Shown here in pieces: positions 1 through 8,159 of a stretch of 40,825 nucleotides of DNA. The DNA lies in contig JAMFSL010000064.1 in NCBI GenBank assembly GCA_026225275.1, positions 1 to 40,825 of the forward strand, read 5' to 3'. Under the pieces are notes generated by a model that worked only from the letters and a program-made list of their open reading frames with translations, was not told the origin of the DNA and ran no database searches. Made by a program: the position numbers and the translations under genes. Position 1 is the stretch's first letter; each line of letters begins with the position of its first letter. Source of the DNA: Puia dinghuensis. Its GTDB lineage: Bacteria; Bacteroidota; Bacteroidia; Chitinophagales; Chitinophagaceae.

Positions 1-275
1 ATCAGCGTAGTTTGCGATCCGCCTAAGCTATGCTGGCTATAGGCATTATCGCTAAAACAATCCCACCAAAAGGGCGCATTCTGATCTACGGTGCCATTAT
101 TGGCATATAAGGTATTATATAGCCCGGCCAATGCGAGATCGGCATCAGCCGGCGTCTTCCAGAAAATAGTAGTGGACAATTGGGACGTAGGGTTGAGGGC
201 CAGTTTTTTACAGGATGCCAGGAACAGCATTCCTGCCAGGAACAGTTGCGCTATATATTTAGTAGTTTCTTGCAT
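1..275 (-). CDS. SusD/RagB family nutrient-uptake lipoprotein, N-terminal part only
   Basis: This is the first 91 codons of a gene that continues beyond the left edge. The ATG at 275 opens a typical lipoprotein signal peptide with the lipobox L-A-S-C and lipidated Cys at residue 22. It is followed by K-K-L and then the N-P-T-S-Q-L-S motif and a helix resembling A-D-A-D-L-A-L-A-G-L-Y-N, which are usual at the start of SusD-like proteins. In the family these are cell-surface lipoproteins that cap the SusC channel and bind the glycan or other ligand. It begins 18 bases after the SusC stop, so the two are surely co-transcribed. The ligand cannot be told from this fragment. Confidence 0.9.
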   Translation of the reverse strand, partial: MQETTKYIAQLFLAGMLFLASCKKLALNPTSQLSTTIFWKTPADADLALAGLYNTLYANNGTVDQNAPFWWDCFSDNAYSQHSLGGSQTTL

Positions 276-293
276 TTCTTTTGCTTTTAAAAA

Positions 294-3200
294 TTATAGT
301 TGAATGGCTGCGCCGAAGGTGTAAGTCCTGTTCTGCGGATAGTTGGCGAATCCATACCAGGAGCTGGAGTTATTGTTAATATCCAGTCTTTCCGGATCGG
401 TGCCCTGCTTCAACGGGGTGAACAGCGCTGCATTGTCGATCGATAAATAGAGCCTCAGTGATTTTATACCTTTAATGCTCCGGGGCGGTATGGTATATCC
501 TATCATGACGTTCTTGATCCTCATGTAGCTGGCATCATATAAATGGAAGGTAGACTGTACCCCTGTTATTTTAGGATAGCCATAGTAGCCCATATAAATC
601 TTTGGCATCGTGGTGGAGGGATGGGCCGGCGTCCAGCGGTTGAGCCAGTCCGTCGTCGGCGGTGCGCCCTGCGCAAACGGATCGGTGCCCCACTTATATA
701 AATAGTCTTTGAGGCCCTCCGAACCGTACAATTGCACGCTTGCGTCAAAACCTTTATAACTGGCCCCCATCGTATAAGAGTATTCGAAATTTGGGTACAT
801 ACCGGGCACTACGGTCCTGTCGTTGACATCTACCTTGCCATCCCCGTTGATATCTTTGTATTTTATATCGCCGGGGGTGGGGGCTCCGCCGAGAGAAGAC
901 TGGTCGGCGGATTTATTGATCTGATCCTGGGTCTGGAAAATGCCGTCAGCCACATATAAATAATAGGAGTTGATCGGTTTGCCGTTCTCCATGATTATCT
1001 GACCATCGGGGCCTCCATATGCAGGGCTGCCGAAGGACACCACCTTGTTCCTGTATAACTGGAAGTTGGCAACCCCGTAATAAGTAAAATTCTTCCCTAC
1101 ATGGTCCTGGTATCTCAGGCTGAACTCAAAACCCTTGTTACGGACCGCCCCGTTATTCACAGTCGGGGCATTTAGTCCCAACCACAGCGGCACCTGTGAT
1201 TGTCTTAAAATATTGAAAGTGTATTTGTCAAACAAATCGGCTGAAAAGCTGACCCTGTTGTTAAAGGCAGCCATGTCGATACCCAGGTCCGTCACGCGGG
1301 TCGTTTCCCAGGTCAGACTGGGATCAACCAGCGTATTGGCCGTGAAGCCCGTGCTGACATTGCCGGCGAAGGCATAACTGTTCTGGGACAAAATAGGCTG
1401 ATAGGGATAAGGGTTTTGAAGAGTGCCTATATTTTGATTGCCCAGTTCCCCCCAGGAGCCGCGGATCTTGAGGTCATTCAGCCAGCTGACATCTTTCAGA
1501 AAGGCTTCCCTGGAAATACGCCAGCCGCCGGAAAAGGAATAGAACAGGCCCCAGCGGGTATCTGCCGGCAGTCGCGATGTACCATCATACCGGATACTTG
1601 ATCCTAAAAGATATTTGTCGTCGAAATCATAGTTTACATTGCCATAATAGGATTTTATTGCCCACTCCGCAGAAGTACCCTCATTTGTTTGCCCATTGGC
1701 GGAACCCGCGTTCAGTTCAGAAAGGTCATTGGTGGGGAACCCGGTACGGAAGGCATTCAACTCGCTATAGTTATCTACTTCCTCCTCGGCCCCGCCCAAA
1801 ATAGAGAGATTATGGACCCCGAAAGTTCTTTTATAGTTCAGCTGGCTGTAAACAGTCGTATGGATCTCATCGTTTTCGCCCACGTTCAGACCCAGGCTGG
1901 TACCGGGATTATAATCACCGGCGGAGGACAGATCGCTGTAGAAATACATAGGTACCGTAGGTATGAAGGTTTTACTTTTGTCGACGTCAAAAGTAAGCCC
2001 CGCCCTGTTCTCCCATTTCAAGCCTTTAACGATATCTACATCCAGGGAAACATTGCCCTGTCCATAATAATCGGGGTTATAGGTAAGAGCCTCTTTCGCC
2101 GTGAGCACGGGATTCTTGTTGCCCAGCTCGTCGCTATAGGCTTTGTAAATCCATAGGCCACTGGCTGTCCGGGCGGGATATAACGGAGACTGAGAGAGCG
2201 CAGAAATATACAGATCCGTACTGCCATCTTCCGCAGCCACGCGGTTGCCATAACGGAATTGTAAGTTCGTACCTATAGTCACTCTTTTGCCGATCCTGGA
2301 AGACAGCCCGAGGTCCATCGTGTATTTCTTATACGTAAATCCGAGCATCGTACCCGGTTGGTCGGTGTAACCAAACCCCAGGTTATAGCTGGTACCTTCT
2401 TTTCCTCCGCTCAGGCTCAGGTAGTGATTTTGAACGGTAACCGTTTTGAACATATCCTTGAGCCAGTCGTGATTGGGGTATAGGACACGGTTCGTGGCGT
2501 TTTGATACAGATCGATCTGCGCCTGTGTATAAAGAGTGGCATTCCCCGAATTCGTCTCCGCCTCATTGGACAATGCCATATACTCGGCAGAATTGGTGAC
2601 CAGGTGGGGCAGCCTGCTTGGGGTCGATAACCCGGCATTGTAGTTATAGGAAAGGGCAGGAACGCCGCTCCTTCCTTTTTTGGTCTTGATAACGACGACT
2701 CCGTTGGCTCCGCGGGAGCCGTAGATCGCCGCGGAAGCGGCATCTTTCAGCACGGTAATGGATTCAATATCATTAGGATTAATGACAGACAGGCTGCCCG
2801 GCAACCCATCCACGATGATCAGAGGATTCGTCCCGGCTGTGCTAAAAGTTCCCAGCCCCCGGATGCGTAATTGAATTTCTTCATTGCCCGGCTCCGCCGA
2901 ATTCTGAATGACCGACAGGCCCGGCAATTGTCCTTGCAGCAGAGACGTCGGGTCGGTGGCGACGCGTTTGGTCAATTCTTCTCCCGACACGGTAACCACA
3001 GCGCTGGTGAGCTTGCGTTTTTCCTGGGTGGTATAGCCGACTACCACTATATCCGTTAATTTAACCGCCACCATTTTTAGGCTTATCCTGAGCGTCTCCC
3101 CCTTTGTAACTCTTATCTCCCGGGGATCGTATCCTATGGAAGAAATGACGAGGACAGATCCTTCATCCGACACCTGTAATACAAAATTGCCATTTGCATC

Positions 3201-3707
3201 CGTATACGTTCCGGTGCTGGTGCCTTTCAGTTTCACGGAGGCCCTGGCCAGGGGCAGGCCCGTGCTGTCTGATACGACAATACCCCTGACTTCGATCGAA
3301 ACCGGTGACGGGGCGGGGTCTTTTGGTAGGTTAGAGACCGGCGGCTGCTTTTTTATTACAATGATCTTATCGATCACCGAATACGTTAATGACTGATCAT
3401 TCAGGCAGATAGCCAGAACCTCTTCGATAGAGGCATTGGCGACCTCTATATTCACGTTCTTTGTGTTCTTTAGCAGCTTCTCTTTGTAGAAAAATTGATA
3501 ATCGCTTTGCCTCTCGATCTCTTTAAAAAGAGTCTTTAAAGAAACATTGTTCTGTGAAAGGGTAATCTTTTGCGAATACCCTTCCCTGGCGGCAACCTGA
3601 AGACAGGCGGCAAGCAGGAGAATCGTCGTGATCTTCATAATAAGCAGAGTTTTGACCAACCCTTTCCTTCTGTAGGAATGGGTTTTGGAAAGCAATCGTA
3701 AATGCAT
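294..3707 (-). CDS. SusC/RagA family TonB-linked outer-membrane transporter with STN signalling domain
   Basis: A 1137-residue TonB-dependent transporter. The signal peptide ends near residue 46 (G-Y-S-Q). A secretin/TonB N-terminal (STN) domain lies at about 50-115, a carboxypeptidase-D-like domain at about 140-225 and the plug at about 230-345. The plug carries the SusC signature around L-Q-G-Q-L-P-G-L and the R-I-R-G-L-G motif, followed by S-A-A-I-Y-G-S-R-G-A-N-G-V-V. The rest is the beta-barrel, which ends in an aromatic-rich strand with T-F-G-A-A-I-Q-L. The STN domain is the part that talks to FecR in the periplasm in trans-envelope signalling, and fecR and the ECF sigma gene lie directly upstream. 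It is first in the susC-susD pair. The ATG at 3707 is used; a second Met at residue 24 would give a shorter, more standard signal peptide and cannot be excluded. Confidence 0.95.
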   Translation of the reverse strand: MHLRLLSKTHSYRRKGLVKTLLIMKITTILLLAACLQVAAREGYSQKITLSQNNVSLKTLFKEIERQSDYQFFYKEKLLKNTKNVNIEVANASIEEVLAICLNDQSLTYSVIDKIIVIKKQPPVSNLPKDPAPSPVSIEVRGIVVSDSTGLPLARASVKLKGTSTGTYTDANGNFVLQVSDEGSVLVISSIGYDPREIRVTKGETLRISLKMVAVKLTDIVVVGYTTQEKRKLTSAVVTVSGEELTKRVATDPTSLLQGQLPGLSVIQNSAEPGNEEIQLRIRGLGTFSTAGTNPLIIVDGLPGSLSVINPNDIESITVLKDAASAAIYGSRGANGVVVIKTKKGRSGVPALSYNYNAGLSTPSRLPHLVTNSAEYMALSNEAETNSGNATLYTQAQIDLYQNATNRVLYPNHDWLKDMFKTVTVQNHYLSLSGGKEGTSYNLGFGYTDQPGTMLGFTYKKYTMDLGLSSRIGKRVTIGTNLQFRYGNRVAAEDGSTDLYISALSQSPLYPARTASGLWIYKAYSDELGNKNPVLTAKEALTYNPDYYGQGNVSLDVDIVKGLKWENRAGLTFDVDKSKTFIPTVPMYFYSDLSSAGDYNPGTSLGLNVGENDEIHTTVYSQLNYKRTFGVHNLSILGGAEEEVDNYSELNAFRTGFPTNDLSELNAGSANGQTNEGTSAEWAIKSYYGNVNYDFDDKYLLGSSIRYDGTSRLPADTRWGLFYSFSGGWRISREAFLKDVSWLNDLKIRGSWGELGNQNIGTLQNPYPYQPILSQNSYAFAGNVSTGFTANTLVDPSLTWETTRVTDLGIDMAAFNNRVSFSADLFDKYTFNILRQSQVPLWLGLNAPTVNNGAVRNKGFEFSLRYQDHVGKNFTYYGVANFQLYRNKVVSFGSPAYGGPDGQIIMENGKPINSYYLYVADGIFQTQDQINKSADQSSLGGAPTPGDIKYKDINGDGKVDVNDRTVVPGMYPNFEYSYTMGASYKGFDASVQLYGSEGLKDYLYKWGTDPFAQGAPPTTDWLNRWTPAHPSTTMPKIYMGYYGYPKITGVQSTFHLYDASYMRIKNVMIGYTIPPRSIKGIKSLRLYLSIDNAALFTPLKQGTDPERLDINNNSSSWYGFANYPQNRTYTFGAAIQL

Positions 3708-3796
3708 AACTTTAATGCGTTTAGGTTAAATAATGAGCAGTAGTTACCCGCTTGTTTGATGCGCCTTTTAACAGGCAGAGCATGACCTGAACTTCC

Positions 3797-3824
3797 AGCC
3801 AGCAGTGTTCCCGCACTACTGGCT
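3797..3824. other. Hairpin between fecR and susC
   Basis: An 11-bp stem with one mismatch (arms 3797-3807 and 3814-3824, six-base loop) lies in the 128-bp gap between the fecR stop and the susC start. A T-run follows it only on the plus strand, so for the minus-strand mRNA it is a structured leader or processing site rather than a normal terminator. Confidence 0.4.
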
Positions 3825-3835
3825 TTTTATTTCGG

Positions 3836-5035
3836 TCAAGGCAGTACAATAATCTTTTTCCCTTCTATTTTAAAGTGTAGTTCATATTGCTCGAGAACGT
3901 TTAATAATTTTGATAAGGGTACATTCCGGGATACTTTTCCGGTAAATCCGTCATCCCCGACATCTCCTTTAAATTCCACTTCTACATCGTACCACCTGGA
4001 CACCTGTCTCATGAGGGTGTGTATATCCGTGTTATTAAACCAGAAGAACCCGTCTTTCCAGGCTGTCTCCCGGGTAACGTCGACATTTTCGGAAAGCGCA
4101 ATTCCTCCCTTTGGGCTAAACTCAGCCTGCTGGCCTGGTACAAGCAGTTGCAGCAACATTTCTTTTTTTACGGCCACTGCCCCTTCCAGCACGGTGGTTT
4201 TAATGGAGGGTTCGTCCGTATAGGCGTTTATATTGAAATGGGTACCCAATACGTCAATCTCTCCGCTGCCCGCCTGTACTTTAAAAGGCATGGCCTGGTT
4301 TTTCGCGATTTCAAAATAAGCTTCCCCGGTGAGTTCCACCCGCCGTTCCTTCCCCTTAAAAGCCGTGGGGAATCGCAGCGATGAGGCCGCGTTCAGCCAG
4401 ACTTTTGAACCATCCGACAATGTGAGTTGGTATTGATTGCCCCTTGCCGTCGAAATGGTATTGAAAAGGATGGCTTCATCGCCTTGTGCGCTCCCGTTAT
4501 TCGTATAGGCAATCTGCCCGTTCAGCTTTACCACCTTGGCATTGCCCTGTTGAGCCAATCTGCCATTGGCGGCGCTATCGAGGGCAATGCTGCGCCCGTC
4601 TGCCAGCGTGAGTGTGGCATCATTCCTGCCGGGAGGCAGGTCATGAGCATAACTGGCCGGCTGGCCAGGTTCCGCAGGCTTATTTTTCGCCGGGGAGGCG
4701 GGAAGAAAGAACAAAACGGCTTTCCCGGCTATTAGCAGGAAAAGGGCCGCCACGGCCAGTTTTCGCCAGCCGCTGACGTTCAGGGAAAAAAGGCGCGGTC
4801 CTTTTCTTTCCGGCTGAATTTTCTCATGAATGAGCGCCAGCAAGCGACCTGCTTCCGGGGGATTCCCGGCGGCTGCCGCCACATCGGCCTGAAAATGGGC
4901 CGCCATCAATTGACGTAATTCTTTCTGATCCTGCGTATCCAGGTATTCCATTAGCCAGCGACGGTCTTCTTCCGACCACGACTCGCTCTCAAACAAGAGC
5001 CTCAGTCTTTCTTTATTGTTGTTGGAGCTTTCCAA
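3836..5035 (-). CDS. FecR family anti-sigma factor
   Basis: A 399-residue inner-membrane anti-sigma protein. The N-terminal cytoplasmic part (about 1-90) is acidic and helical and would hold the sigma factor. One transmembrane helix lies at about 93-111. The periplasmic FecR domain follows (about 165-265, including the L-S-D-G-S-K-V-W-L-N-A-A-S-S-L motif and V-E-L-T-G-E-A-Y-F-E). The C-terminal DUF4974-type STN-like domain spans about 325-395 (F-W-F-N-N-T-D-I, then L-L-N-V-L-E-Q-Y). In the family it receives the ligand signal from the STN domain of the SusC transducer and then releases its ECF sigma. The start is TTG at 5035; there is no ATG before residue 29, which would remove part of the sigma-binding region. 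It lies between the sigma gene and susC on the same strand. Confidence 0.93.
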   Translation of the reverse strand: MESSNNNKERLRLLFESESWSEEDRRWLMEYLDTQDQKELRQLMAAHFQADVAAAAGNPPEAGRLLALIHEKIQPERKGPRLFSLNVSGWRKLAVAALFLLIAGKAVLFFLPASPAKNKPAEPGQPASYAHDLPPGRNDATLTLADGRSIALDSAANGRLAQQGNAKVVKLNGQIAYTNNGSAQGDEAILFNTISTARGNQYQLTLSDGSKVWLNAASSLRFPTAFKGKERRVELTGEAYFEIAKNQAMPFKVQAGSGEIDVLGTHFNINAYTDEPSIKTTVLEGAVAVKKEMLLQLLVPGQQAEFSPKGGIALSENVDVTRETAWKDGFFWFNNTDIHTLMRQVSRWYDVEVEFKGDVGDDGFTGKVSRNVPLSKLLNVLEQYELHFKIEGKKIIVLP

Positions 5036-5118
5036 GTCTGTATTTATTTTAGATTACAATCGAACCTATCCTTAATAAATACAAACTCAATCCCTAAAGG
5101 GGGGATGAAAAGGAGATT

Positions 5119-5736
5119 TTATTGAAAAAAATGAGGGATTTCCCCGCAGAGCAAGGCAATCGGGATAAGGGCGGCCGTAGATCCGGGATGATGGAGACTA
5201 TATTCCTTTATAGAGGCGACGGCGGCAGATAAATATTCTTTCACGGTATATTTAGAGATCCGGAGTTCCATGGCTGCTTCTTCATACGTTTTGCCCTGTA
5301 GTTTGCAAAGCTCAAAAACTCTCCGCCGCTGCGGAGAAAGGCAGGATAAGGCGTTCTCCAGTATTTTCCACTGGGTTCCGTATTTTATCTCGTCTTCCAT
5401 GGAATTTTCTTCGGGCGGCCGGAGATCCTTATATAAGAGGGATTCCCGCAGTTTCTTCCGAAGTATATTAACTGATTTATGATAACAAATAATGAAGAGC
5501 CATCCTGCCATAGAGTTTTCGGGATCGATCGTGGCCCTTTTTTCCCAAAGGGTGATAAAGACTTCCTGCAGCACATCCTCGGCAACCGCTGTTTCACGGG
5601 TGATCTTCAAAGCATTACAGTATACAGGATGGAAATATTTTTGATAAATTTCGTTAAAAGCCTCTTTGTCCCCTGTGATAAGACGGCGGGCCAACTCTTT
5701 TTCAGTATGACAAGCGATGGGAAGCAATGAACTCAT
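5119..5736 (-). CDS. RNA polymerase ECF sigma-70 factor
   Basis: A 205-residue ECF sigma factor. Region 2 lies at about 15-80 and includes F-N-E-I-Y-Q-K-Y-F, followed by A-E-D-V-L-Q-E-V-F-I-T-L-W. Region 4 lies at about 128-185 and includes L-S-P-Q-R-R-R-V-F-E-L, then G-K-T-Y-E-E-A-A-M-E-L and a helix-turn-helix around I-S-K-Y-T-V-K-E-Y. The frame stays open to a TTG at 5772, but the ATG at 5736 gives the normal family N-terminus and is preferred. It is the first gene of the sigma-fecR-susC-susD cascade and should direct polymerase to susC. An 82-bp gap separates it from fecR. The C-terminus carries a short hydrophobic stretch (A-A-L-I-P-I-A-L-L). Confidence 0.94.
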   Translation of the reverse strand: MSSLLPIACHTEKELARRLITGDKEAFNEIYQKYFHPVYCNALKITRETAVAEDVLQEVFITLWEKRATIDPENSMAGWLFIICYHKSVNILRKKLRESLLYKDLRPPEENSMEDEIKYGTQWKILENALSCLSPQRRRVFELCKLQGKTYEEAAMELRISKYTVKEYLSAAVASIKEYSLHHPGSTAALIPIALLCGEIPHFFQ

Positions 5737-5934
5737 GCTCTTTTGGCAGTTAGCAATAATCCTTACGCCCAAATATAGGATATTTTTACAATCTTACGAA
5801 GAACGAGAAGTACGTTCTCTATGGGGGCTGAGATCAGGCGAGGGCGACTGCTAACAGGGACTTATAGTTTTCCGAGCTTGCGCGGTTGGCTTTAATTCGC
5901 CCAATATTGCAATCCCAGTCGTTCTAAATCTGTG

Positions 5935-5955
5935 ACAAGGCGGTCCGAATCTTGT
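5935..5955 (+). other. Possible tRNA T-arm remnant
   Basis: The 331-bp gap 5773-6103 contains no convincing gene. At 5935-5955 there is a small hairpin with arms acaag and cttgt around a T-loop-like TCCGAAT. It lies about 20 bp before a perfect terminator, as a tRNA 3' end would. No anticodon arm or acceptor stem can be folded with it, so at best it is a decayed fragment. Confidence 0.2.
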
Positions 5956-5973
5956 ACCATCACGTTCACAAAC

Positions 5974-6009
5974 AAAAAGCCTTCAAGTCACCGAATTTGA
6001 AGGCTTTTT
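5974..6009 (+). terminator. Strong rho-independent terminator-like hairpin
   Basis: A perfect 13-bp stem (arms 5974-5986 and 5997-6009, ten-base loop) with an A-run at the 5' side and a T-run at the 3' side, followed by more T. It can work in both directions. No intact gene on the plus strand ends just before it. It may belong to the tRNA-like remnant upstream or protect the ADP-ribosylglycohydrolase gene from read-through. Confidence 0.65.
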
Positions 6010-6074
6010 CATTTTTTTAGATTTATTCGCCCTCCAACGTTAATTTACATTTGCCTAGTAATCAATTACTATAT

Positions 6075-6086
6075 GGTTCGAGTCCC
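6075..6086 (+). other. tRNA T-arm-like 12-mer upstream of the glycohydrolase gene
   Basis: GGTTCGAGTCCC matches the core of a tRNA T-arm (T-T-C-R-A) and sits 17 bp before the ATG of the next gene. The stem does not extend beyond two pairs. It may be a relic of integration at a tRNA gene or chance. Confidence 0.2.
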
Positions 6087-6103
6087 CTCAAGTTGAAACA
6101 AGA

Positions 6104-7003
6104 ATGGATGCCATGGTAAACATAAAAGATAGACTGAAAGGATGTTTGATTGGCGGAGCGATAGGCGATTCAATTGGAAGTTATTATGAGGGGCAAAAGG
6201 AAGTTGCATTTGTTGACTTTGATACTCTTAACGGCATAACGGATGATACGCAGTTAACCATTGCCACATGTGAATCCATTATAGAAGCTAAACGTGTGTC
6301 ACCCGAAGGTATTTCAAAAAAATTTCTTGAATGGTTCAATAGAAGAATGCTTACCGGCCTCGGTTCCAGCACTCTTAAGGCCTTAAGGGACTTGCAAGCA
6401 GGAGCCCATTGGGGACTTTCTGGTCGATCCGGAGAATATGCGGCAGGAAATGGAGCCGCAATGAGAATAGCGCCGCTTGCCTTTCTTTTGAATATCTCCG
6501 AAGAACGAATGCTTATCCGCGACATCTGTAACATAACCCACAAAAACGATGAGGCATATGTAGGATGCTTATCGATTTTATATGCCCTCAATTCAATTAT
6601 TGCCAGTCGCTGGGAAGACAATCAGGATTTAGTTGACCTTGTGGTGCCTTTTATTCCAGATACCTCCATCAAGGATAATTTGTTGACCTTGCAGGCAAAT
6701 CCGTCCATAACTATTCTTGATGCCGCTCGATTAATTGGTTGCTCAGGTCATGTTATCGAATCGGTACCGATATCAATTTTTGCAGCTCAAAAAGTTAAAG
6801 AACTTAGCTTCGAAGAAATACTATCCGAAATCATTCGATGCGGAGGCGATACGGACACAAATGCAGCCTTGGCTGGACAATTGATGGGTGCCCATCTTGG
6901 CTATTCTGGCCTTTCCGCCACCATCATAGCTACATTTAGTAAAATTAAAGAAAGTTCTTACATATTAAATGTAGCAGATGAACTGTCAATCTTATTAGAA
7001 TAA
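6104..7003 (+). CDS. ADP-ribosylglycohydrolase family protein
   Basis: A 299-residue protein of the ADP-ribosylglycohydrolase (DraG/ARH) fold, which removes ADP-ribose from proteins or nucleic acids using a dinuclear Mg/Mn site. The N-terminal motif G-C-L-I-G-G-A-I-G-D-S-I-G is at residues 13-25. The metal-binding T-D-D is at 46-48, and the C-terminal G-G-D-T-D-T motif has D249, D251 and T252. All hallmark metal ligands are therefore present and the enzyme should be active. Length is normal for the family. ATG 6104 is used; M4 is an alternative. The gene is visibly AT-richer than its flanks and has no functional link to its neighbours, which fits horizontal transfer. The substrate is unknown; some relatives reverse toxin ADP-ribosylation. 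Confidence 0.9.
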   Translation: MDAMVNIKDRLKGCLIGGAIGDSIGSYYEGQKEVAFVDFDTLNGITDDTQLTIATCESIIEAKRVSPEGISKKFLEWFNRRMLTGLGSSTLKALRDLQAGAHWGLSGRSGEYAAGNGAAMRIAPLAFLLNISEERMLIRDICNITHKNDEAYVGCLSILYALNSIIASRWEDNQDLVDLVVPFIPDTSIKDNLLTLQANPSITILDAARLIGCSGHVIESVPISIFAAQKVKELSFEEILSEIIRCGGDTDTNAALAGQLMGAHLGYSGLSATIIATFSKIKESSYILNVADELSILLE

Positions 7004-7254
7004 GAGAAAGCTCAATTCGACCTCGAATCGCAATAAGCTAGTTATGATAGTAAGCAACTCATTCTTGACCTCAAATTTTAATTCTTCAACGATTTCGCCT
7101 TTTTCGTTGATAACGTAGGAACAGGATATTCCTTGAAGAAACAAACAAACGGAATGTAAAATAATCCGACCAGCGTCGCTGGAGGATCATCTATGGCCAA
7201 CTGTTCGCTGTTTGCAGATCAAAATTTAAGCAATTCTTCATCCAGCATATCCAT
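6995..7254 (-). pseudogene. Decayed small reading frame downstream of the glycohydrolase
   Basis: An ATG at 7254, three bases after the stop of the small gene at 7258-7437, opens M-D-M-L-D-E-E-L-L-K-F and hits TGA after 11 residues. The same frame stays open for about 45 more codons. A frame shifted by one then reads a coding-like stretch (E-K-G-E-I-V-E-E-L-K-F-E-V-K-N-E-L-L) to a TAA at 6995. This looks like one protein broken by a nonsense change and a frameshift. I do not recognise the family. Chance open frames remain possible. Confidence 0.3.
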
Positions 7255-7257
7255 AAT

Positions 7258-7437
7258 CTACGATTTATGGGTAATCTTTGCCTTTTTGAATAGAGCATCA
7301 GTGCGTAGCATTTGAGTGAAAAGTTTCAATTTCTCCATATCAGGACGATATATATCCCGTCTAAGGCGGCCTATTTCGCCTTCATTAGATGAAGGATCTA
7401 ATGCTATTTTTTCAATCGATTTTTTTTCAATTGACAT
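7258..7437 (-). CDS. Small basic protein of unknown function
   Basis: A 59-residue reading frame from ATG 7437; a TTG at 7479 would add 14 residues. The product is charged (many Lys, Arg and Glu), with a central G-E-I-G-R-L-R-R-D-I-Y-R-P segment and a Lys-rich end. It has no membrane segment or Cys. It lies in the AT-rich insert, with the broken frame starting three bases after its stop, so the two may have formed a small operon. No family recognised. Composition is coding-like, but evidence is limited to that and its position. Confidence 0.4.
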   Translation of the reverse strand: MSIEKKSIEKIALDPSSNEGEIGRLRRDIYRPDMEKLKLFTQMLRTDALFKKAKITHKS

Positions 7438-7592
7438 AAGGAGTCTAATTTTCAGGAACTGATCATGCAATTTAAACAAATTCTTTAAAATTTTATGAAT
7501 TGAAATTGCCGGCGAAATGATTTATATAGTTGGTTTTCATATTGTTATTTAGAACCGCTTTCATTCGGTACTGGTACCCCAAAATGTTCCCG

Positions 7593-7624
7593 AAAAAAAA
7601 TCCCGGTTCATCACTGCCCCGGGA
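7593..7624 (-). terminator. Terminator of the HU gene
   Basis: On the minus strand a 6-bp GC stem (arms 7601-7606 and 7619-7624) is followed by eight Ts (7593-7600), about 33 bp after the HU stop. A standard rho-independent terminator. Confidence 0.75.
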
Positions 7625-7656
7625 CTTCTTCACAGATCAATAAACCAAAAAACGTC

Positions 7657-7926
7657 TTATACCTTAGCCGCTAACTCCGCTCCGGCCTTAAACTTTGCGA
7701 CCTTCTTCGCTTTGATCTTGATCGTAGCGCCTGTTTGCGGATTACGTCCCGTCCTGGCCGCCCGTTTAGAAACGGAGAAAGTCCCAAACCCAACCAGGGT
7801 GACCTTATCGCCTTTTTTCAAGGTCTTACCAACCGTGTCGGTAAAAGAGTCCAGCGCAGCGCCAGCCTCTTTCTTCGAGATCCCGGCGTCGCCGGCAATC
7901 TTGTCAATCAATTCTGCTTTGTTCAT
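7657..7926 (-). CDS. HU family DNA-binding protein
   Basis: An 89-residue histone-like protein. The N-terminal [11 protein letters not shown] and helical body are typical of HU. They are followed by the G-F-G-T-F-S-V motif and the DNA-clasping arm [12 protein letters not shown], with the intercalating Pro in R-N-P, and a Lys-rich C-terminus. HU dimers bend and compact DNA without strong sequence preference. The frame extends to an ATG at 7950, but M at 7926 matches the family N-terminus exactly and is chosen. It stands alone with its own terminator. Confidence 0.96.
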   Translation of the reverse strand: MNKAELIDKIAGDAGISKKEAGAALDSFTDTVGKTLKKGDKVTLVGFGTFSVSKRAARTGRNPQTGATIKIKAKKVAKFKAGAELAAKV

Positions 7927-8055
7927 TTTGTATAATTGAAGGTTAGTCAATTGTTACCAAATGTACCATTTTCTGAATACGAGCAGCATTGGCAAAACAC
8001 GGAAACCCGGATTTGTGCACAACACGTGGAAAACCCCTCCGGCAGTCCCGGTCGC

Positions 8056-8087
8056 AAAAAAATAGCGGCCCATAGACATGAGCCGCT
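8056..8087 (-). terminator. Terminator of the cysteine-synthase-family gene
   Basis: Minus-strand stem of 6 bp (arms 8082-8087 and 8064-8069) followed by a T-rich run (8056-8062). It lies 72 bp beyond the stop of the upstream enzyme gene. Confidence 0.65.
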
Positions 8088-8159
8088 TTCCACTTCTATC
8101 TAATAGTGGGTCACATGAGAAAACTATCTTACTGCCACCCGTAAGGTAAATCTGGCTTA

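Noticed and set aside
5880-5990. A complete tRNA gene before the terminator at 5974
   Set aside because: Only a T-arm-like hairpin is found; no acceptor stem, D-arm or pairing anticodon stem can be built.
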